Assembly: GCA_045656005.1 (NCBI GenBank)
Contig: JAZOQG010000019.1
Location: 1 to 33,245, forward strand
Direction: 5' to 3'
Length of the DNA stretch: 33,245 nt
From: JAZNQN01 sp045656005
Lineage (GTDB): Bacteria > Bacillota > Clostridia > UMGS1883 > UMGS1540
Part shown: one piece after another, positions 20,048 through 29,451 of the stretch
Numbering within the stretch: the stretch's first letter is position 1
How the letters are laid out: each line of letters starts with the position of its first letter
The notes under the pieces: generated by a model
Databases searched by the model: none
Told to the model about the DNA's origin: nothing
What the model saw: the letters and a program-made list of their open reading frames with translations, nothing else
Made by a program: the position numbers and the translations under genes

Positions 20048-21148
20048 ATGAATTACAGAGATTTATGCGGCGAAAAAGTTTTTCCATTAGGATTTGGATG
20101 CATGCGTTTCCCCATGAAAGATGGTGCACCTGATATCCCTGAAACCAAAAAGATAATTCGCCACGCTATTGATGAGGGTTTAAACTATATTGACACGGCA
20201 TATTTCTACCACGATGGAAAAAGTGAAGAAATTCTTAGCGAAGTTCTGGCAGACGGATATCGTGAAAAAGTTTTTCTTGCCACAAAGATGCCTCTTGTCT
20301 ATGTTAAATGCGCAGAAGACTTTGATAGAATTTTTAACGAACAACTCGAAAGGCTTAAAACGGATTATATAGATTTTTATCTTCTTCATGCAGTGAGCCT
20401 TGACAGATGGGATAATCTCGTTTTAAAGTTTGGTCTAATTGAAAAAATGCAAAAGTTAAAACGCGAGGGCAAAGTAAAATATATTGGTTTTTCGTTTCAC
20501 GATTGTGTTGATGCTTTTAAAAGAGTTGTTACAGAATATGATGGCTGTGATTTTTGTCAGATTCAGCTAAATTATATTGATGTTAATAATCAGGCAGGTG
20601 TTGAAGGACTACAGTTTGCCCATGAAAAAGGTTTATCTGTTGTTATAATGGAGCCTCTCCTTGGCGGAAAACTTGCCGCACCGGGTAAAGATGTTATGGA
20701 TACTCTCGGCAAAAACAAAACTGCGGCAAAGCATGGTTTTGATTTTTTGTGGGACAGAAAAGAAATATCAGTTGTGCTTAGTGGAATGAGCAGCGCCGAG
20801 CAGGTAGAGGAAAATTTAAAATCAGCAAAAGAATGCAGCGTAGGTATGCTTTCCGAAGAAGAAAAAAAGGCTTATGTTCTTGCCAAAAAAATGTATGACA
20901 GTAAAAACCCTATTCCCTGTACTGCTTGCAATTATTGCATGCCATGCCCCGCTGGAATTAATATTCCCGCTACATTTAAATTTTCAAATGACGCAGCTGA
21001 TAAAAATTACTTTGAAGCCAAAGGTGATTATATTTCCTTCGGTTCTCCCGCTGATAAGTGTGTATCATGTAAAGCATGCGAAAAACATTGTCCGCAAAAA
21101 CTTCAAATCAGCAAATTAATGAAAAAAATAAAAGAAAGTTACGAATAG
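20048..21148 (+). CDS. Aldo/keto reductase with 4Fe-4S ferredoxin tail
   Basis: ATG 20048 (MNYRDLCGEKVFPL) gives 366 residues; ATG at 20036 is less likely. The AKR barrel (about 1-285) has the catalytic set Asp49 (YIDTA), Tyr54, Lys80 (LATK) and His114 (YLLHA). The C-terminal tail has two Cys clusters, CTACNYCMPCPAGINIP and CVSCKACEKHCPQ, as in bacterial ferredoxins. This fused family is common in anaerobic Clostridia, where it may reduce small carbonyls with electrons from ferredoxin-like centres. It is followed after nine bases by S-adenosylhomocysteinase, so cotranscription is very likely. Substrate unknown. Confidence 0.9.
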   Translation: MNYRDLCGEKVFPLGFGCMRFPMKDGAPDIPETKKIIRHAIDEGLNYIDTAYFYHDGKSEEILSEVLADGYREKVFLATKMPLVYVKCAEDFDRIFNEQLERLKTDYIDFYLLHAVSLDRWDNLVLKFGLIEKMQKLKREGKVKYIGFSFHDCVDAFKRVVTEYDGCDFCQIQLNYIDVNNQAGVEGLQFAHEKGLSVVIMEPLLGGKLAAPGKDVMDTLGKNKTAAKHGFDFLWDRKEISVVLSGMSSAEQVEENLKSAKECSVGMLSEEEKKAYVLAKKMYDSKNPIPCTACNYCMPCPAGINIPATFKFSNDAADKNYFEAKGDYISFGSPADKCVSCKACEKHCPQKLQISKLMKKIKESYE

Positions 21149-21157
21149 GAGAAAATT

Positions 21158-22390
21158 ATGAGTATTGTAAAAAACAAATCCCTTTATAAAAGCGGCGAAG
21201 CTAAAATTTCATGGGTTAAAAAAAATATGCCTTTACTTCGCAGTATCGAGGAAGATTTTATTAAAACAAAACCATTTGATGGCACAAAAATTTCAATCAG
21301 TATCCACGTTGAAGCTAAAACTGCATATATGGCAAGGGTACTTGCAGCAGGCGGTGCAAAAGTAACTGTGACGGGTTGTAACCCTCTCTCAACACAAGAT
21401 GATGTCGCGTCAGCACTTTATCATGGCGGAATAGATGTTTTTGCTGTTCATGGTGTTTCCGATGAAGAGTATTTCAAGCACATAGGTTACTCTCTTGATA
21501 ACTGCCCCGATGTATTTCTGGATGATGGTGGTGACCTTGTAAGTGCACTTCATGGCGAAAAAAGATGCCTCGCAAAAAATGTAAGAGGCGGAAGCGAAGA
21601 AACAACAACAGGTGTTATGCGCCTTAAGGCAAGAGAAGCAAGGGGCGACCTGCTCTTCCCTATGATTTCGGCAAATGATGCAATGTGTAAACACCTCTTT
21701 GACAACAGATATGGTACAGGTCAGTCAGTATGGGATGGTTTTTCCAGAACAACAAACCTGATTATTGCAGGCAAAACAGTAGTAATTGCAGGATACGGAT
21801 GGTGCGGCAGAGGCTGTGCAATGCGCGCAAAAGGAATGGGTGCAAGAGTAATAGTTTGTGAAATTGACCCGATAAAAGCCATTGAAGCCGTTATGGATGG
21901 CTATGATGTAATGACAATGGACGAAGCAGCACCTCTTGGTGACATATTTATTACAGTTACAGGATGTAAAGACGTTATTACCCGCCGTCATTTTGAAAAA
22001 ATGAAAGATGGTGCGATAATGGGTAACGCAGGACACTTTGATGTTGAAATTTCACTTACAGATTTAGCTGATATTTGTTCTGAAAGTTTTGACATAAAAC
22101 CAAATATTACACAATATAATGTTGACGGCAAAAATCTTTTTGTTCTCGCATACGGCAGACTTTTAAACCTTGCCGCAGGTGATGGTCACCCTGCAGAAAT
22201 CATGGACATGAGCTTTGCAATTCAAACAAAATCACTCGAATATCTTGTTAAAAATTATTCGAAAATGGAGAATAAAGTTTACGACGTTCCAGCAGAAATT
22301 GATGAATTTGTTGCAAGACTTAAACTTAAAGCATGGGGTAAAAACATTGATACTCTTACCCCCGAACAAAAAGAATATATTTCAAAATAA
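21158..22390 (+). CDS. ahcY: S-adenosylhomocysteinase (archaeal/Thermotoga type)
   Basis: The protein has 410 residues, the short form without the long insertion and C-terminal extension of eukaryotic enzymes. It splits S-adenosylhomocysteine to homocysteine and adenosine, clearing the product of methyltransferases. Visible residues: His50 (ISIHVEAKTA), the LDDGGD segment (121-126), Glu148 (SEETTTG), Lys178 and Asp182 (CKHLFDN), and the NAD site GYGWCGRG (212-219), a variant seen in archaeal and Thermotoga enzymes. HPAEIMDMSFAIQ is intact. The tail (AWGKNIDTLTPEQ) lacks the usual KPDHYRY end. GGAG lies upstream. It shares an operon with the AKR gene. Confidence 0.95.
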   Translation: MSIVKNKSLYKSGEAKISWVKKNMPLLRSIEEDFIKTKPFDGTKISISIHVEAKTAYMARVLAAGGAKVTVTGCNPLSTQDDVASALYHGGIDVFAVHGVSDEEYFKHIGYSLDNCPDVFLDDGGDLVSALHGEKRCLAKNVRGGSEETTTGVMRLKAREARGDLLFPMISANDAMCKHLFDNRYGTGQSVWDGFSRTTNLIIAGKTVVIAGYGWCGRGCAMRAKGMGARVIVCEIDPIKAIEAVMDGYDVMTMDEAAPLGDIFITVTGCKDVITRRHFEKMKDGAIMGNAGHFDVEISLTDLADICSESFDIKPNITQYNVDGKNLFVLAYGRLLNLAAGDGHPAEIMDMSFAIQTKSLEYLVKNYSKMENKVYDVPAEIDEFVARLKLKAWGKNIDTLTPEQKEYISK

Positions 22391-22427
22391 AAAATGGTGA
22401 GTAGTATGTACTACTCACCATTTTTAT
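22391..22427. terminator. Bidirectional terminator shared by convergent genes
   Basis: aaaatggtgagtagta and tactactcaccatttt form a near-perfect 16-bp stem with a 2-base loop and A/T tracts at both ends. The last codons and stop of the minus-strand GH13 gene (stop at 22411) lie inside the right arm. Confidence 0.9.
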
Positions 22428-24252
22428 AAACCATAAATCCCATTTGATTTATAAAAGTTTTGTCGCCTATTTTTGAAACATTGTGCGAAAGCAATATGTT
22501 TCTGGAACCACACTCATAGCTTGCACCCTCAGTATTAATAACTATGGTAACTTTTTCGCTTTCAAAAGTTCTCTCAAATGCAAGAACATCTCTATCCACA
22601 AAGGAAATATCACCTACCGAAAGTGAAGCATATTCATTTTTCAATTTAGCAAGGGCTTTTATAAGGTAAAAAAGTTCATTGTTTTTATTTTTATCAGTGA
22701 AAAACCCTCTGCAGAATGGGTCTCCAAAGCCTTCCATTGCCATTTCGTCGCCATAATATATTGACGCAGTTCCGGGCAAAGTAAACTGAAGCAAAACTGC
22801 TATCATCAGTCTTTCAAATGCCTTCGACTTAAGTTTTGGCATCAATTTAAACGCGGATTTTTCATATTTACTCATAGACGTGTCAGCATCAGAAAGAGCA
22901 GTTAAAATTCTTTCCGTATCGTGAGTTGAAAGGCAATTCATCAGGGAATTCACAGCGTCTCGTGGATAATTTTCCACTATAGTCATTATCTCGTTTTCAA
23001 AGTGCTTCTTGTCTGTTTCACCTTTTACAAAACTTATAATTGCATCTTTAAAAACATAATTCATAACGCTGTCAAGCTCTGAATTAGAAAAATATTTTCT
23101 GCGGACACCGTAGCTTATTTTATTTGATGCATCTTCCCACACTTCTCCAAGAACAAAACTTTCTTTTTTGCACTCTTTGACACGCATACGCAAAAGCCTT
23201 ATAAATTCATCAGGAAGTTCATCTGCTACATCAAGTCTGAAACCGTCCGCTCCCATTTTAAGCCAATGAGCTATAACACTGTCTTCGTCTCTTATTATAT
23301 AATCTAAAAACCCTTCTGACATTTCGTTTACGCATGGCAAAGTTTCAATCCCCCACCATGTGTCATATTCATGTGGAAAATTTTTAAAGGTAAACCAATC
23401 CTTATAAGGAGAATCGTTATTTGAACAAACCCCTGTGCCAAATTCATGATTTTTGTCAAAATATATACTTCTGCTGCCAGTATGTGAAAAAACTCCGTCT
23501 AGTATTATTTTAATACCTTTCACATGTGCACGTTGACACAGGGAAATAAAATCTTCATCACTTCCAAGCATTGGGTCAAGTGTTTTATAATCACACGTAT
23601 CATATCGGTGGTTTGAATATGCCTTAAAAATTGGATTTAAATAAATTATTGACACACCAAGTTCTTTTAAATAATCAAGTTTTTCCTCTATGCCTTTAAG
23701 GTTTCCGCCATAAAAATCGCAGTTTAAAATCTTTCCGTTAGCATCAGGCATAAAGCACGGAACATCTTCGCGGTTTTCGTGAATGAAATAAGGCTCCATT
23801 TTTCCAAAAGTGTTATCACTCCCCGAAACAGCAAATCTGTCAGGAAAAATCTGATACATAACTTTTCCGCAAAAAACTTTTGGTACTTCAAAGTCTTTTT
23901 CATAGCACGTTATCTGCCACTTCTCCCCTTCCTCAATATTTGTGTCATTAAAACCAAACTTATAAAGAGAAAACGAAGACTCCATGCATTCCAAATAAAA
24001 ATAATAGAAATAAAGCCCTGTGGCATCAAGCGAAAAAGAACCCGTGAAAGTGTCATAACCGTCACTTTCACTCAATTTGTTCATTGAAACCAAAGTTTCT
24101 TCTCCACTTTCATCGCTAAAAAGTTTTATCGTAACCTTTTTGGCAAGGCAGGATGTGGGAACTTTAAGATTTAATACACATTCCTCGCCCTGCCTGAGTG
24201 CTCCAAAAGGTTTTTTATATTCACTTTTTTTACTGTCAAAAAGTATTCTCAA
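22411..24252 (-). CDS. GH13 alpha-glucan hydrolase (neopullulanase/maltogenic amylase type)
   Basis: The protein has 613 residues and starts at TTG 24252 behind AGGA. An N-terminal beta domain (about 1-115) of the cyclomaltodextrinase/neopullulanase type precedes the GH13 barrel (about 125-530). Catalytic parts: LDGVFSH (251-257), nucleophile Asp341 (GFRLDVAD), acid Glu370 (GEVWED) and His444-Asp445 (STHDTERI). A C-terminal beta domain ends the protein. No signal peptide, so it acts inside the cell on maltodextrin or glycogen, fitting its place next to glgP (24 bases). Members differ in pullulan, cyclodextrin or maltotriose preference, which cannot be read here. Confidence 0.9.
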   Translation of the reverse strand: MRILFDSKKSEYKKPFGALRQGEECVLNLKVPTSCLAKKVTIKLFSDESGEETLVSMNKLSESDGYDTFTGSFSLDATGLYFYYFYLECMESSFSLYKFGFNDTNIEEGEKWQITCYEKDFEVPKVFCGKVMYQIFPDRFAVSGSDNTFGKMEPYFIHENREDVPCFMPDANGKILNCDFYGGNLKGIEEKLDYLKELGVSIIYLNPIFKAYSNHRYDTCDYKTLDPMLGSDEDFISLCQRAHVKGIKIILDGVFSHTGSRSIYFDKNHEFGTGVCSNNDSPYKDWFTFKNFPHEYDTWWGIETLPCVNEMSEGFLDYIIRDEDSVIAHWLKMGADGFRLDVADELPDEFIRLLRMRVKECKKESFVLGEVWEDASNKISYGVRRKYFSNSELDSVMNYVFKDAIISFVKGETDKKHFENEIMTIVENYPRDAVNSLMNCLSTHDTERILTALSDADTSMSKYEKSAFKLMPKLKSKAFERLMIAVLLQFTLPGTASIYYGDEMAMEGFGDPFCRGFFTDKNKNNELFYLIKALAKLKNEYASLSVGDISFVDRDVLAFERTFESEKVTIVINTEGASYECGSRNILLSHNVSKIGDKTFINQMGFMVYKNGE

Positions 24253-24276
24253 ACCAAAGTCCTTCGCCTTTCAAAA

Positions 24277-26688
24277 TTATCTGCAATGCCAGATGTTTTT
24301 AGCATATTCAAGTACCGCTCTGTCAGAAGAGAAAATACCTGCCTTTGCAATGTTAACAAGTGACATATCAAAGAATTTATCGTGATTTTTATAAGTTTCT
24401 CCGACTCTTTCCTGTGCCTTAACGTAAGAATCAAAGTCTGCAATAGTCATATATGCATCTGCCGCACCCGAAACATTTGTAAGAAGAGATGCCGCAATCT
24501 CATCAAACCTTGCACCGAGTACATTTGAAGTGAGCATATCGAGCACTCTGCGAAGTTCAGAATTTTGTCTTACATAATCCGTTGGTGAGTATCCGCTTCT
24601 CCAAAGAGCTTCAACTTCATCTGCATGAAGTCCAAAGAGGAAAATGTTCTCTTCTCCAACACTTTCAAAAATTTCAACATTTGCACCATCAAGTGTTCCC
24701 AAAGTTACTGCTCCATTTATCATAAGTTTCATGTTACCTGTTCCTGATGCTTCTTTACCTGCAACGGAAATCTGTTCGGAAATATCAGCTGCAGGAATTA
24801 TTTTTTCAGCAAGTGAAACCCTGTAATCTTCTATGAAAACAACTTTAATTTTATCCCTTACCACAGGGTCATTGTTTATCATATTTGAAATAGCAACAAT
24901 AAGCCTTATAATCTGTTTCGCCATGAAATATCCTGCCGATGCTTTTGCAGCAAATATAAATGTTCTTGGCGGAATGTCAAGATTTGGATTGTCTTTAATC
25001 ATATTGTACATATGCAAAATCTGCAAAACATTTAAAAGCTGACGTTTATATTCATGAAGTCTCTTAATCTGAATATCAAAAATAGAATCAGGGTCAACAT
25101 TAATTCCGTTTGCTTTTGAAATGTAATCAGCAAGCAGAATTTTGTTATTTCTTTTAATTTCAGAAAGTCTTGAAAGAACATCTTTGTCGCCCTTAAATTT
25201 TAAAAGTTCTTCCAAAGCGGTAGCATCCTTTTTAAATTTAGGACCGATAAGTTCCTCAATATAATCAGTAAGCTCGGGATTTGACTGCATAAGCCATCTT
25301 CTGTAAGCAATACCGTTTGTAACATTGGTAAACTTTTCAGGATTTACATTGTAATAATCTCTGAAAATACTTTCGGTAAGAATATTTGAATGAAGTTTTG
25401 ACACACCATTTACACTATGGCAACATGCAAGACAAAGGTTTGCCATTCTTACTTCGCCACACGCAACAGGAGCCATATATTCGATTTTTGCGTGGTCTCC
25501 CGGATAAATTTCATAAAGTTTCTGTAAAAGTCTGCGGTTGATTTCAAGAACTATCTGATAAATTCTCGGAAGCTGCTCACGGAACATATTCTCGTTCCAT
25601 CTTTCAAGTGCCTCGCTCATGACTGTGTGATTAGTATATGAAAGTGTTTTTTGTGTAATCGCCCACGCATCGTCCCATCCGTAACCATACTCATCCATTA
25701 AAATACGCATAAGTTCAGGGACACAAAGTGCAGGATGTGTATCATTTATATGAACAGAAACCTTGTCAGCAAGATTATCAAGTGTCTGGTATCTCTTAAA
25801 ATGCTTATTCACAATAGTCTGCAATGATGCACTTACAAAAAAGTATTGCTGACGAATTCTTAAAATTTTTCCGTCAATATGGTCATCAGCAGGATACAAA
25901 ATTTTTGAAATTACCTCGGCTTTTGTATTTTCTTCTAGTGCTTTTGCATAATCACCCCTTGAAAACGCAGTCATGTCAAGGCTTTTAGGGGATTTTGCAC
26001 TCCAGAGAACAAGTTTGTTTACACATTCAGAACTATAGCCTGAAATGTACATATCATAAGGTACAGCTATAACAGAAGTATAGTCCACGTGCTCTGCTTT
26101 ATAACCGCTTTCATCAAAGCTCTCATGAACTCTTCCGCCAAATTTTACTTCCATTGATTCGTCAGCTCTTGCACTAAGCCATACGTCACCCATTCCAAGC
26201 CAGTCATCAGGAAATTCCATCTGCCATCCATCTATAATCTTTTGTTTGAATATACCAAATTCATATCTTATTGAATAACCCGTTGCCGGAATACCAACAG
26301 AAGAAAGTGAGTCCATGTAACATGAAGCAAGCCTTCCAAGACCGCCATTTCCAAGACCCGCATCAGGCTCCATTTCATAAAGTTTTTCGATGTCTACCCC
26401 CATTTTTTGCAAAGCACCGCGAAACTGCTTTTCAATCTTTAAATTTGAAAGGTTGTTGCGAAGGGATGTTCCAACCAAAAACTCCATTGAGAGATAGAAA
26501 ACCTGCTTTTCTTCTTTCTCTTTAACTTTTTTATTATGTTCAAGATTTTTTTCCGCAAGAATGTCTTTAACAACGAGACAAAGACTTTTGTAAGCCTGTA
26601 TATCTGTTGCTTCTTCAATTGTACACCCGAACTGCTTTTTACACATATCCTGCAAAAGTCCGGTTGCAATTTTCTGATCCATTTTCAT
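24277..26688 (-). CDS. glgP: Glycogen/starch phosphorylase
   Basis: ATG 26688 (MKMDQKIATGLLQDM) with AGAGGTG upstream gives 803 residues; the GTG in the ribosome site itself is not used. Hallmarks: YLSMEFLVGTSL near the start, PDAGLGNGGLGRLASCYMDS, HINDTHPAL, FDIQIKRLHEYKRQLLN, and the pyridoxal-phosphate site EASGTGNMKLMINGA with the lysine Schiff base. It releases glucose-1-phosphate from non-reducing ends of glycogen. The protein is full length for the family. It has its own promoter and a leader with a terminator-like hairpin, so it can be expressed apart from the upstream genes. Confidence 0.97.
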   Translation of the reverse strand: MKMDQKIATGLLQDMCKKQFGCTIEEATDIQAYKSLCLVVKDILAEKNLEHNKKVKEKEEKQVFYLSMEFLVGTSLRNNLSNLKIEKQFRGALQKMGVDIEKLYEMEPDAGLGNGGLGRLASCYMDSLSSVGIPATGYSIRYEFGIFKQKIIDGWQMEFPDDWLGMGDVWLSARADESMEVKFGGRVHESFDESGYKAEHVDYTSVIAVPYDMYISGYSSECVNKLVLWSAKSPKSLDMTAFSRGDYAKALEENTKAEVISKILYPADDHIDGKILRIRQQYFFVSASLQTIVNKHFKRYQTLDNLADKVSVHINDTHPALCVPELMRILMDEYGYGWDDAWAITQKTLSYTNHTVMSEALERWNENMFREQLPRIYQIVLEINRRLLQKLYEIYPGDHAKIEYMAPVACGEVRMANLCLACCHSVNGVSKLHSNILTESIFRDYYNVNPEKFTNVTNGIAYRRWLMQSNPELTDYIEELIGPKFKKDATALEELLKFKGDKDVLSRLSEIKRNNKILLADYISKANGINVDPDSIFDIQIKRLHEYKRQLLNVLQILHMYNMIKDNPNLDIPPRTFIFAAKASAGYFMAKQIIRLIVAISNMINNDPVVRDKIKVVFIEDYRVSLAEKIIPAADISEQISVAGKEASGTGNMKLMINGAVTLGTLDGANVEIFESVGEENIFLFGLHADEVEALWRSGYSPTDYVRQNSELRRVLDMLTSNVLGARFDEIAASLLTNVSGAADAYMTIADFDSYVKAQERVGETYKNHDKFFDMSLVNIAKAGIFSSDRAVLEYAKNIWHCR

Positions 26689-26716
26689 ATTAGTCACCTC
26701 TTAAAATATAAATAGA

Positions 26717-26745
26717 AAAACGATGCGGAAATGTCGCACCGTTTT
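26717..26745 (-). terminator. Terminator-like hairpin in the glgP leader
   Basis: On the minus strand AAAACGGTGCG, loop ACATTTC and CGCATCGTTTT form an 11-bp stem with one G-U pair, ending in TTTTT. It lies downstream of the glgP promoter and 29 bases before the ATG. It may end the upstream transcript or act as an attenuator of glgP. Confidence 0.65.
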
Positions 26746-26787
26746 AATTAGCACGTAAGCCGCAAGTGTATAATAACACTACAGTAT

Positions 26788-26816
26788 ATTGTACTATAAA
26801 TTATAAAAATGTTCAA
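26788..26816 (-). promoter_or_regulatory. glgP promoter
   Basis: On the minus strand TTGAAC (26811-26816), 17-base spacer, TACAAT (26788-26793). It places the glgP leader at about 90 bases. Confidence 0.6.
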
Positions 26817-26848
26817 TACTTTTTGATACATTTCCATTTTTTTGCTTT

Positions 26849-28420
26849 CTATAAATCAAATACACAAATTGCACCATGAAGTGTATTCACTATCACTTCA
26901 TATGCACCATCGCCATCAATATCCATAACAACAGGTGCCGCCATCGCCCCGTTTTCTTTCCTGTCTGCCTCTTTGCTTTTCGGGAGAGAAACTTTGTGAA
27001 GGAGCTTACCCTCATATGAAAGAATATATAAACTTCCATACACTACTCCATAGTTTTGCGTCTTATCATAGTAAGATGTGAAAATAACCTCTTGCTTTCC
27101 ATCAAAATTTATGTCTGCACAGACAACAGGCGAAGCATATTCAAACATAGGACTTGTGCGCTTTGTCAGACTATAAGGCCATGCATAAGGCTCGGTTTTG
27201 TCAAGTGAAAAACAATGAACCTTTCCGTTATATGAATTGAATAAAATTTCTTTCTTTCCGTCAGCATCTAAATCGCAGATGGTCGGCGACTGAAAAACAT
27301 TTGAGGGGACAGATTTGGGGTCCTGTACAAGCGGAGCACCTAAATCCATAGGCAGAACTTCCCAATTATATCCAAGGGCATCATTTTTCCAGCGGGTTCG
27401 GTCAGCATTTAAAATAGCTATCGTCATATATTCAGAAGGAGGATAAACGGGGGCATATTTGCGGTTGCACATTACTGTTGAAACAATAACTTCTTTTGTC
27501 CTATTCCCATCCAAATCATCTACTTTTGCTTTCGCATGACCAAACTCTCCTTTATAAAGAGCTTCACGAAGTTCATTTCCTCTAACCGGCACCCCCCAAC
27601 CGCTGTTTTCGTTTCGGATTTCGGCAGCATAGTCTTCAAATAATGCGATTTGTCCCCAGGATTTGTTTCCATAAACCCCTTTGTTTGCAGGAAACACGGT
27701 ACCGTCAGGCTCAAAAACGGATACGAACGAAAGGTCAGATGGTACAATAATTTCCTTTATTCCATCACCATTTAAGTCAGATATTGCAATGTTATCCATA
27801 AAAACACCGTAAAGCCAGGAGTTTTTTCCGTTTTCTCCCTGTACCTGAGGCCAACCATAACGAATTGATCCGTCAAAATTAAAAACATATACACTCTGAC
27901 TCCCCGCAACACCATACCCTATAACAATTTCTTTCTTACCATCTCCGTCTAAATCAGCCACTTCAACACTTCTCGCAGAAGCATTTATGGGGCACTTAGG
28001 CCAGCCGGGCAAAAAGTAACCGTTACTGTCAAGCACCGACACTAACCCATTGCCGTGAGCGGTTATAATCTCTTTTGTTCCATCACCGTTAATATCGTTA
28101 ATTTCCACATCACTCCATGTATGTCCGCAGCTTTGTCCAAACTCTGCCAAAGGCGTACTTCTGTCATAACCCGAATTTACTTTCCACTTTGTTTCTCCCG
28201 TCTTCGCATTTAAAACAGTTATGGAATAATTTGAAAAAATAATTTCAATTTCACCATCACCATCTATATCAGTAACAGCCGGTGAACTGTAATAGCTTTC
28301 TTCTGTCCAGAGTGGATATGTACCTGCATTTGCATACTTTAAAGTGGGATTAATGGAATTTGCCTGTACTGTAAATGCAAGTGATAAAATAACCAGTGTA
28401 AGTGATAATAATCTTTTCAT
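26849..28420 (-). CDS. Secreted FG-GAP/VCBS beta-propeller protein
   Basis: ATG 28420 (MKRLLSLTLVILSLAF) behind GGGGG gives 523 residues. A signal peptide (cleavage near VQANS) precedes a repeat domain with at least eight calcium-binding motifs of the FG-GAP type: DIDGDGEIEI, DINGDGTKEI, DLDGDGKKEI, DLNGDGIKEI, DLDGNRTKEV, DLDADGKKEI, DINFDGKQEV, DIDGDGAYEV. This predicts a seven- or eight-bladed propeller for protein or carbohydrate binding on the cell surface or outside the cell. It follows the SLH gene by 14 bases, so the two probably act together. No ligand can be stated. Confidence 0.88.
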   Translation of the reverse strand: MKRLLSLTLVILSLAFTVQANSINPTLKYANAGTYPLWTEESYYSSPAVTDIDGDGEIEIIFSNYSITVLNAKTGETKWKVNSGYDRSTPLAEFGQSCGHTWSDVEINDINGDGTKEIITAHGNGLVSVLDSNGYFLPGWPKCPINASARSVEVADLDGDGKKEIVIGYGVAGSQSVYVFNFDGSIRYGWPQVQGENGKNSWLYGVFMDNIAISDLNGDGIKEIIVPSDLSFVSVFEPDGTVFPANKGVYGNKSWGQIALFEDYAAEIRNENSGWGVPVRGNELREALYKGEFGHAKAKVDDLDGNRTKEVIVSTVMCNRKYAPVYPPSEYMTIAILNADRTRWKNDALGYNWEVLPMDLGAPLVQDPKSVPSNVFQSPTICDLDADGKKEILFNSYNGKVHCFSLDKTEPYAWPYSLTKRTSPMFEYASPVVCADINFDGKQEVIFTSYYDKTQNYGVVYGSLYILSYEGKLLHKVSLPKSKEADRKENGAMAAPVVMDIDGDGAYEVIVNTLHGAICVFDL

Positions 28421-28434
28421 TTCATTGCCCCCTG

Positions 28435-29427
28435 TCAATTGCGTCCCACGCCGCTTTTTCCCGTGGTAAGATAAATTTCACCTTCACTGCTTGTTTTAAG
28501 TACTATGAAGGAATATTTTTTCGATGTGTCAAGTCCGTGAACGTAAATTTTATTAACATACCCTGCCGCACTTCCGCTCGAATAACTGATTTCGCCTTTT
28601 TCCATATATACATTACCAGAATAAGGTATTTGCATCACAGTTCCCCCTTCAGGTAACACCGCAACTCTTACACCATACTCTTCCACCGCACGTTGTAAGG
28701 TTATACAAAACTCATCAGCCGATATTTTTGCTACATCGATTTCACCTAGATTTTCAGAAACATTCGGGAATGCATCAGAAACATCAGGTGCCTTCAATAT
28801 ACCCATAGTATGTGCCTTAATTTCAGAAACCGCCTTTTCATCACATAGCTTTCGTATAAGCAATCGAGAAGAATTATTTATATTTGTACGAAGTGCATTA
28901 TAGCACATTGAAATCATATCTTTTCTAGAAAGCTCATATCTCGTCTTTGCTGAGCTTTCTGCAATGCCAAGGGAAATTGCAACATCTACCGCTTCGTCAT
29001 ATGAGAAATCACCTTTTGAGTCATCATATCCCAAAACACGCAAAAGCATGGTAGAAAACTGTTTTACAGTTGCAATGTCCGTAGCACCAAAATAGGTGGC
29101 TGAAACACCATTTACAAGATAATTTTCATAAAGCCACCCAATGTTATCACTTGCCCAGTCGGGAACATCGGAAAAAGGATGCGCATTTTTCTGATAAGCT
29201 GCTTTCGGCTCTTTTCCGAGCATTCTCACAACTGTTGTGCACATTTCTGCACGGTTGGCATTTCTCTCGAGTTCAATCCCTTCTTCAGAAAAAGCGGTGC
29301 CTGTACCTTTTAAAAGTCCAAGTTCATATAAAACCTTTGCCCTGTCAACTACTGCATCAGCTGATACACAAAGCGATGCTCTACAAAGTATTATAACAAA
29401 AAGCAAAATCAAAATTCGTTTAAGCAT
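28435..29427 (-). CDS. S-layer-homology domain surface protein
   Basis: The protein has 330 residues with a signal peptide (about 1-23, LILLFVIILCRASLCVSA). At least two SLH-like repeats follow: VDRAKVLYELGLLKGTG with ELERNANRAEMCTTVVRML, then FSDVPDWASDNIGWLYENYL with TVKQFSTMLLRVLGY. A third, weaker one has VDVAISLGIAESSAKTRYEL. SLH domains anchor proteins to pyruvylated secondary wall polymers. The C-terminal 100 residues are beta-rich and unassigned. The ATG has CGGAGG and the gene starts 24 bases after glgA. Confidence 0.85.
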   Translation of the reverse strand: MLKRILILLFVIILCRASLCVSADAVVDRAKVLYELGLLKGTGTAFSEEGIELERNANRAEMCTTVVRMLGKEPKAAYQKNAHPFSDVPDWASDNIGWLYENYLVNGVSATYFGATDIATVKQFSTMLLRVLGYDDSKGDFSYDEAVDVAISLGIAESSAKTRYELSRKDMISMCYNALRTNINNSSRLLIRKLCDEKAVSEIKAHTMGILKAPDVSDAFPNVSENLGEIDVAKISADEFCITLQRAVEEYGVRVAVLPEGGTVMQIPYSGNVYMEKGEISYSSGSAAGYVNKIYVHGLDTSKKYSFIVLKTSSEGEIYLTTGKSGVGRN

Positions 29428-29451
29428 TTTATCCTCCGGTAACTCTAAATA

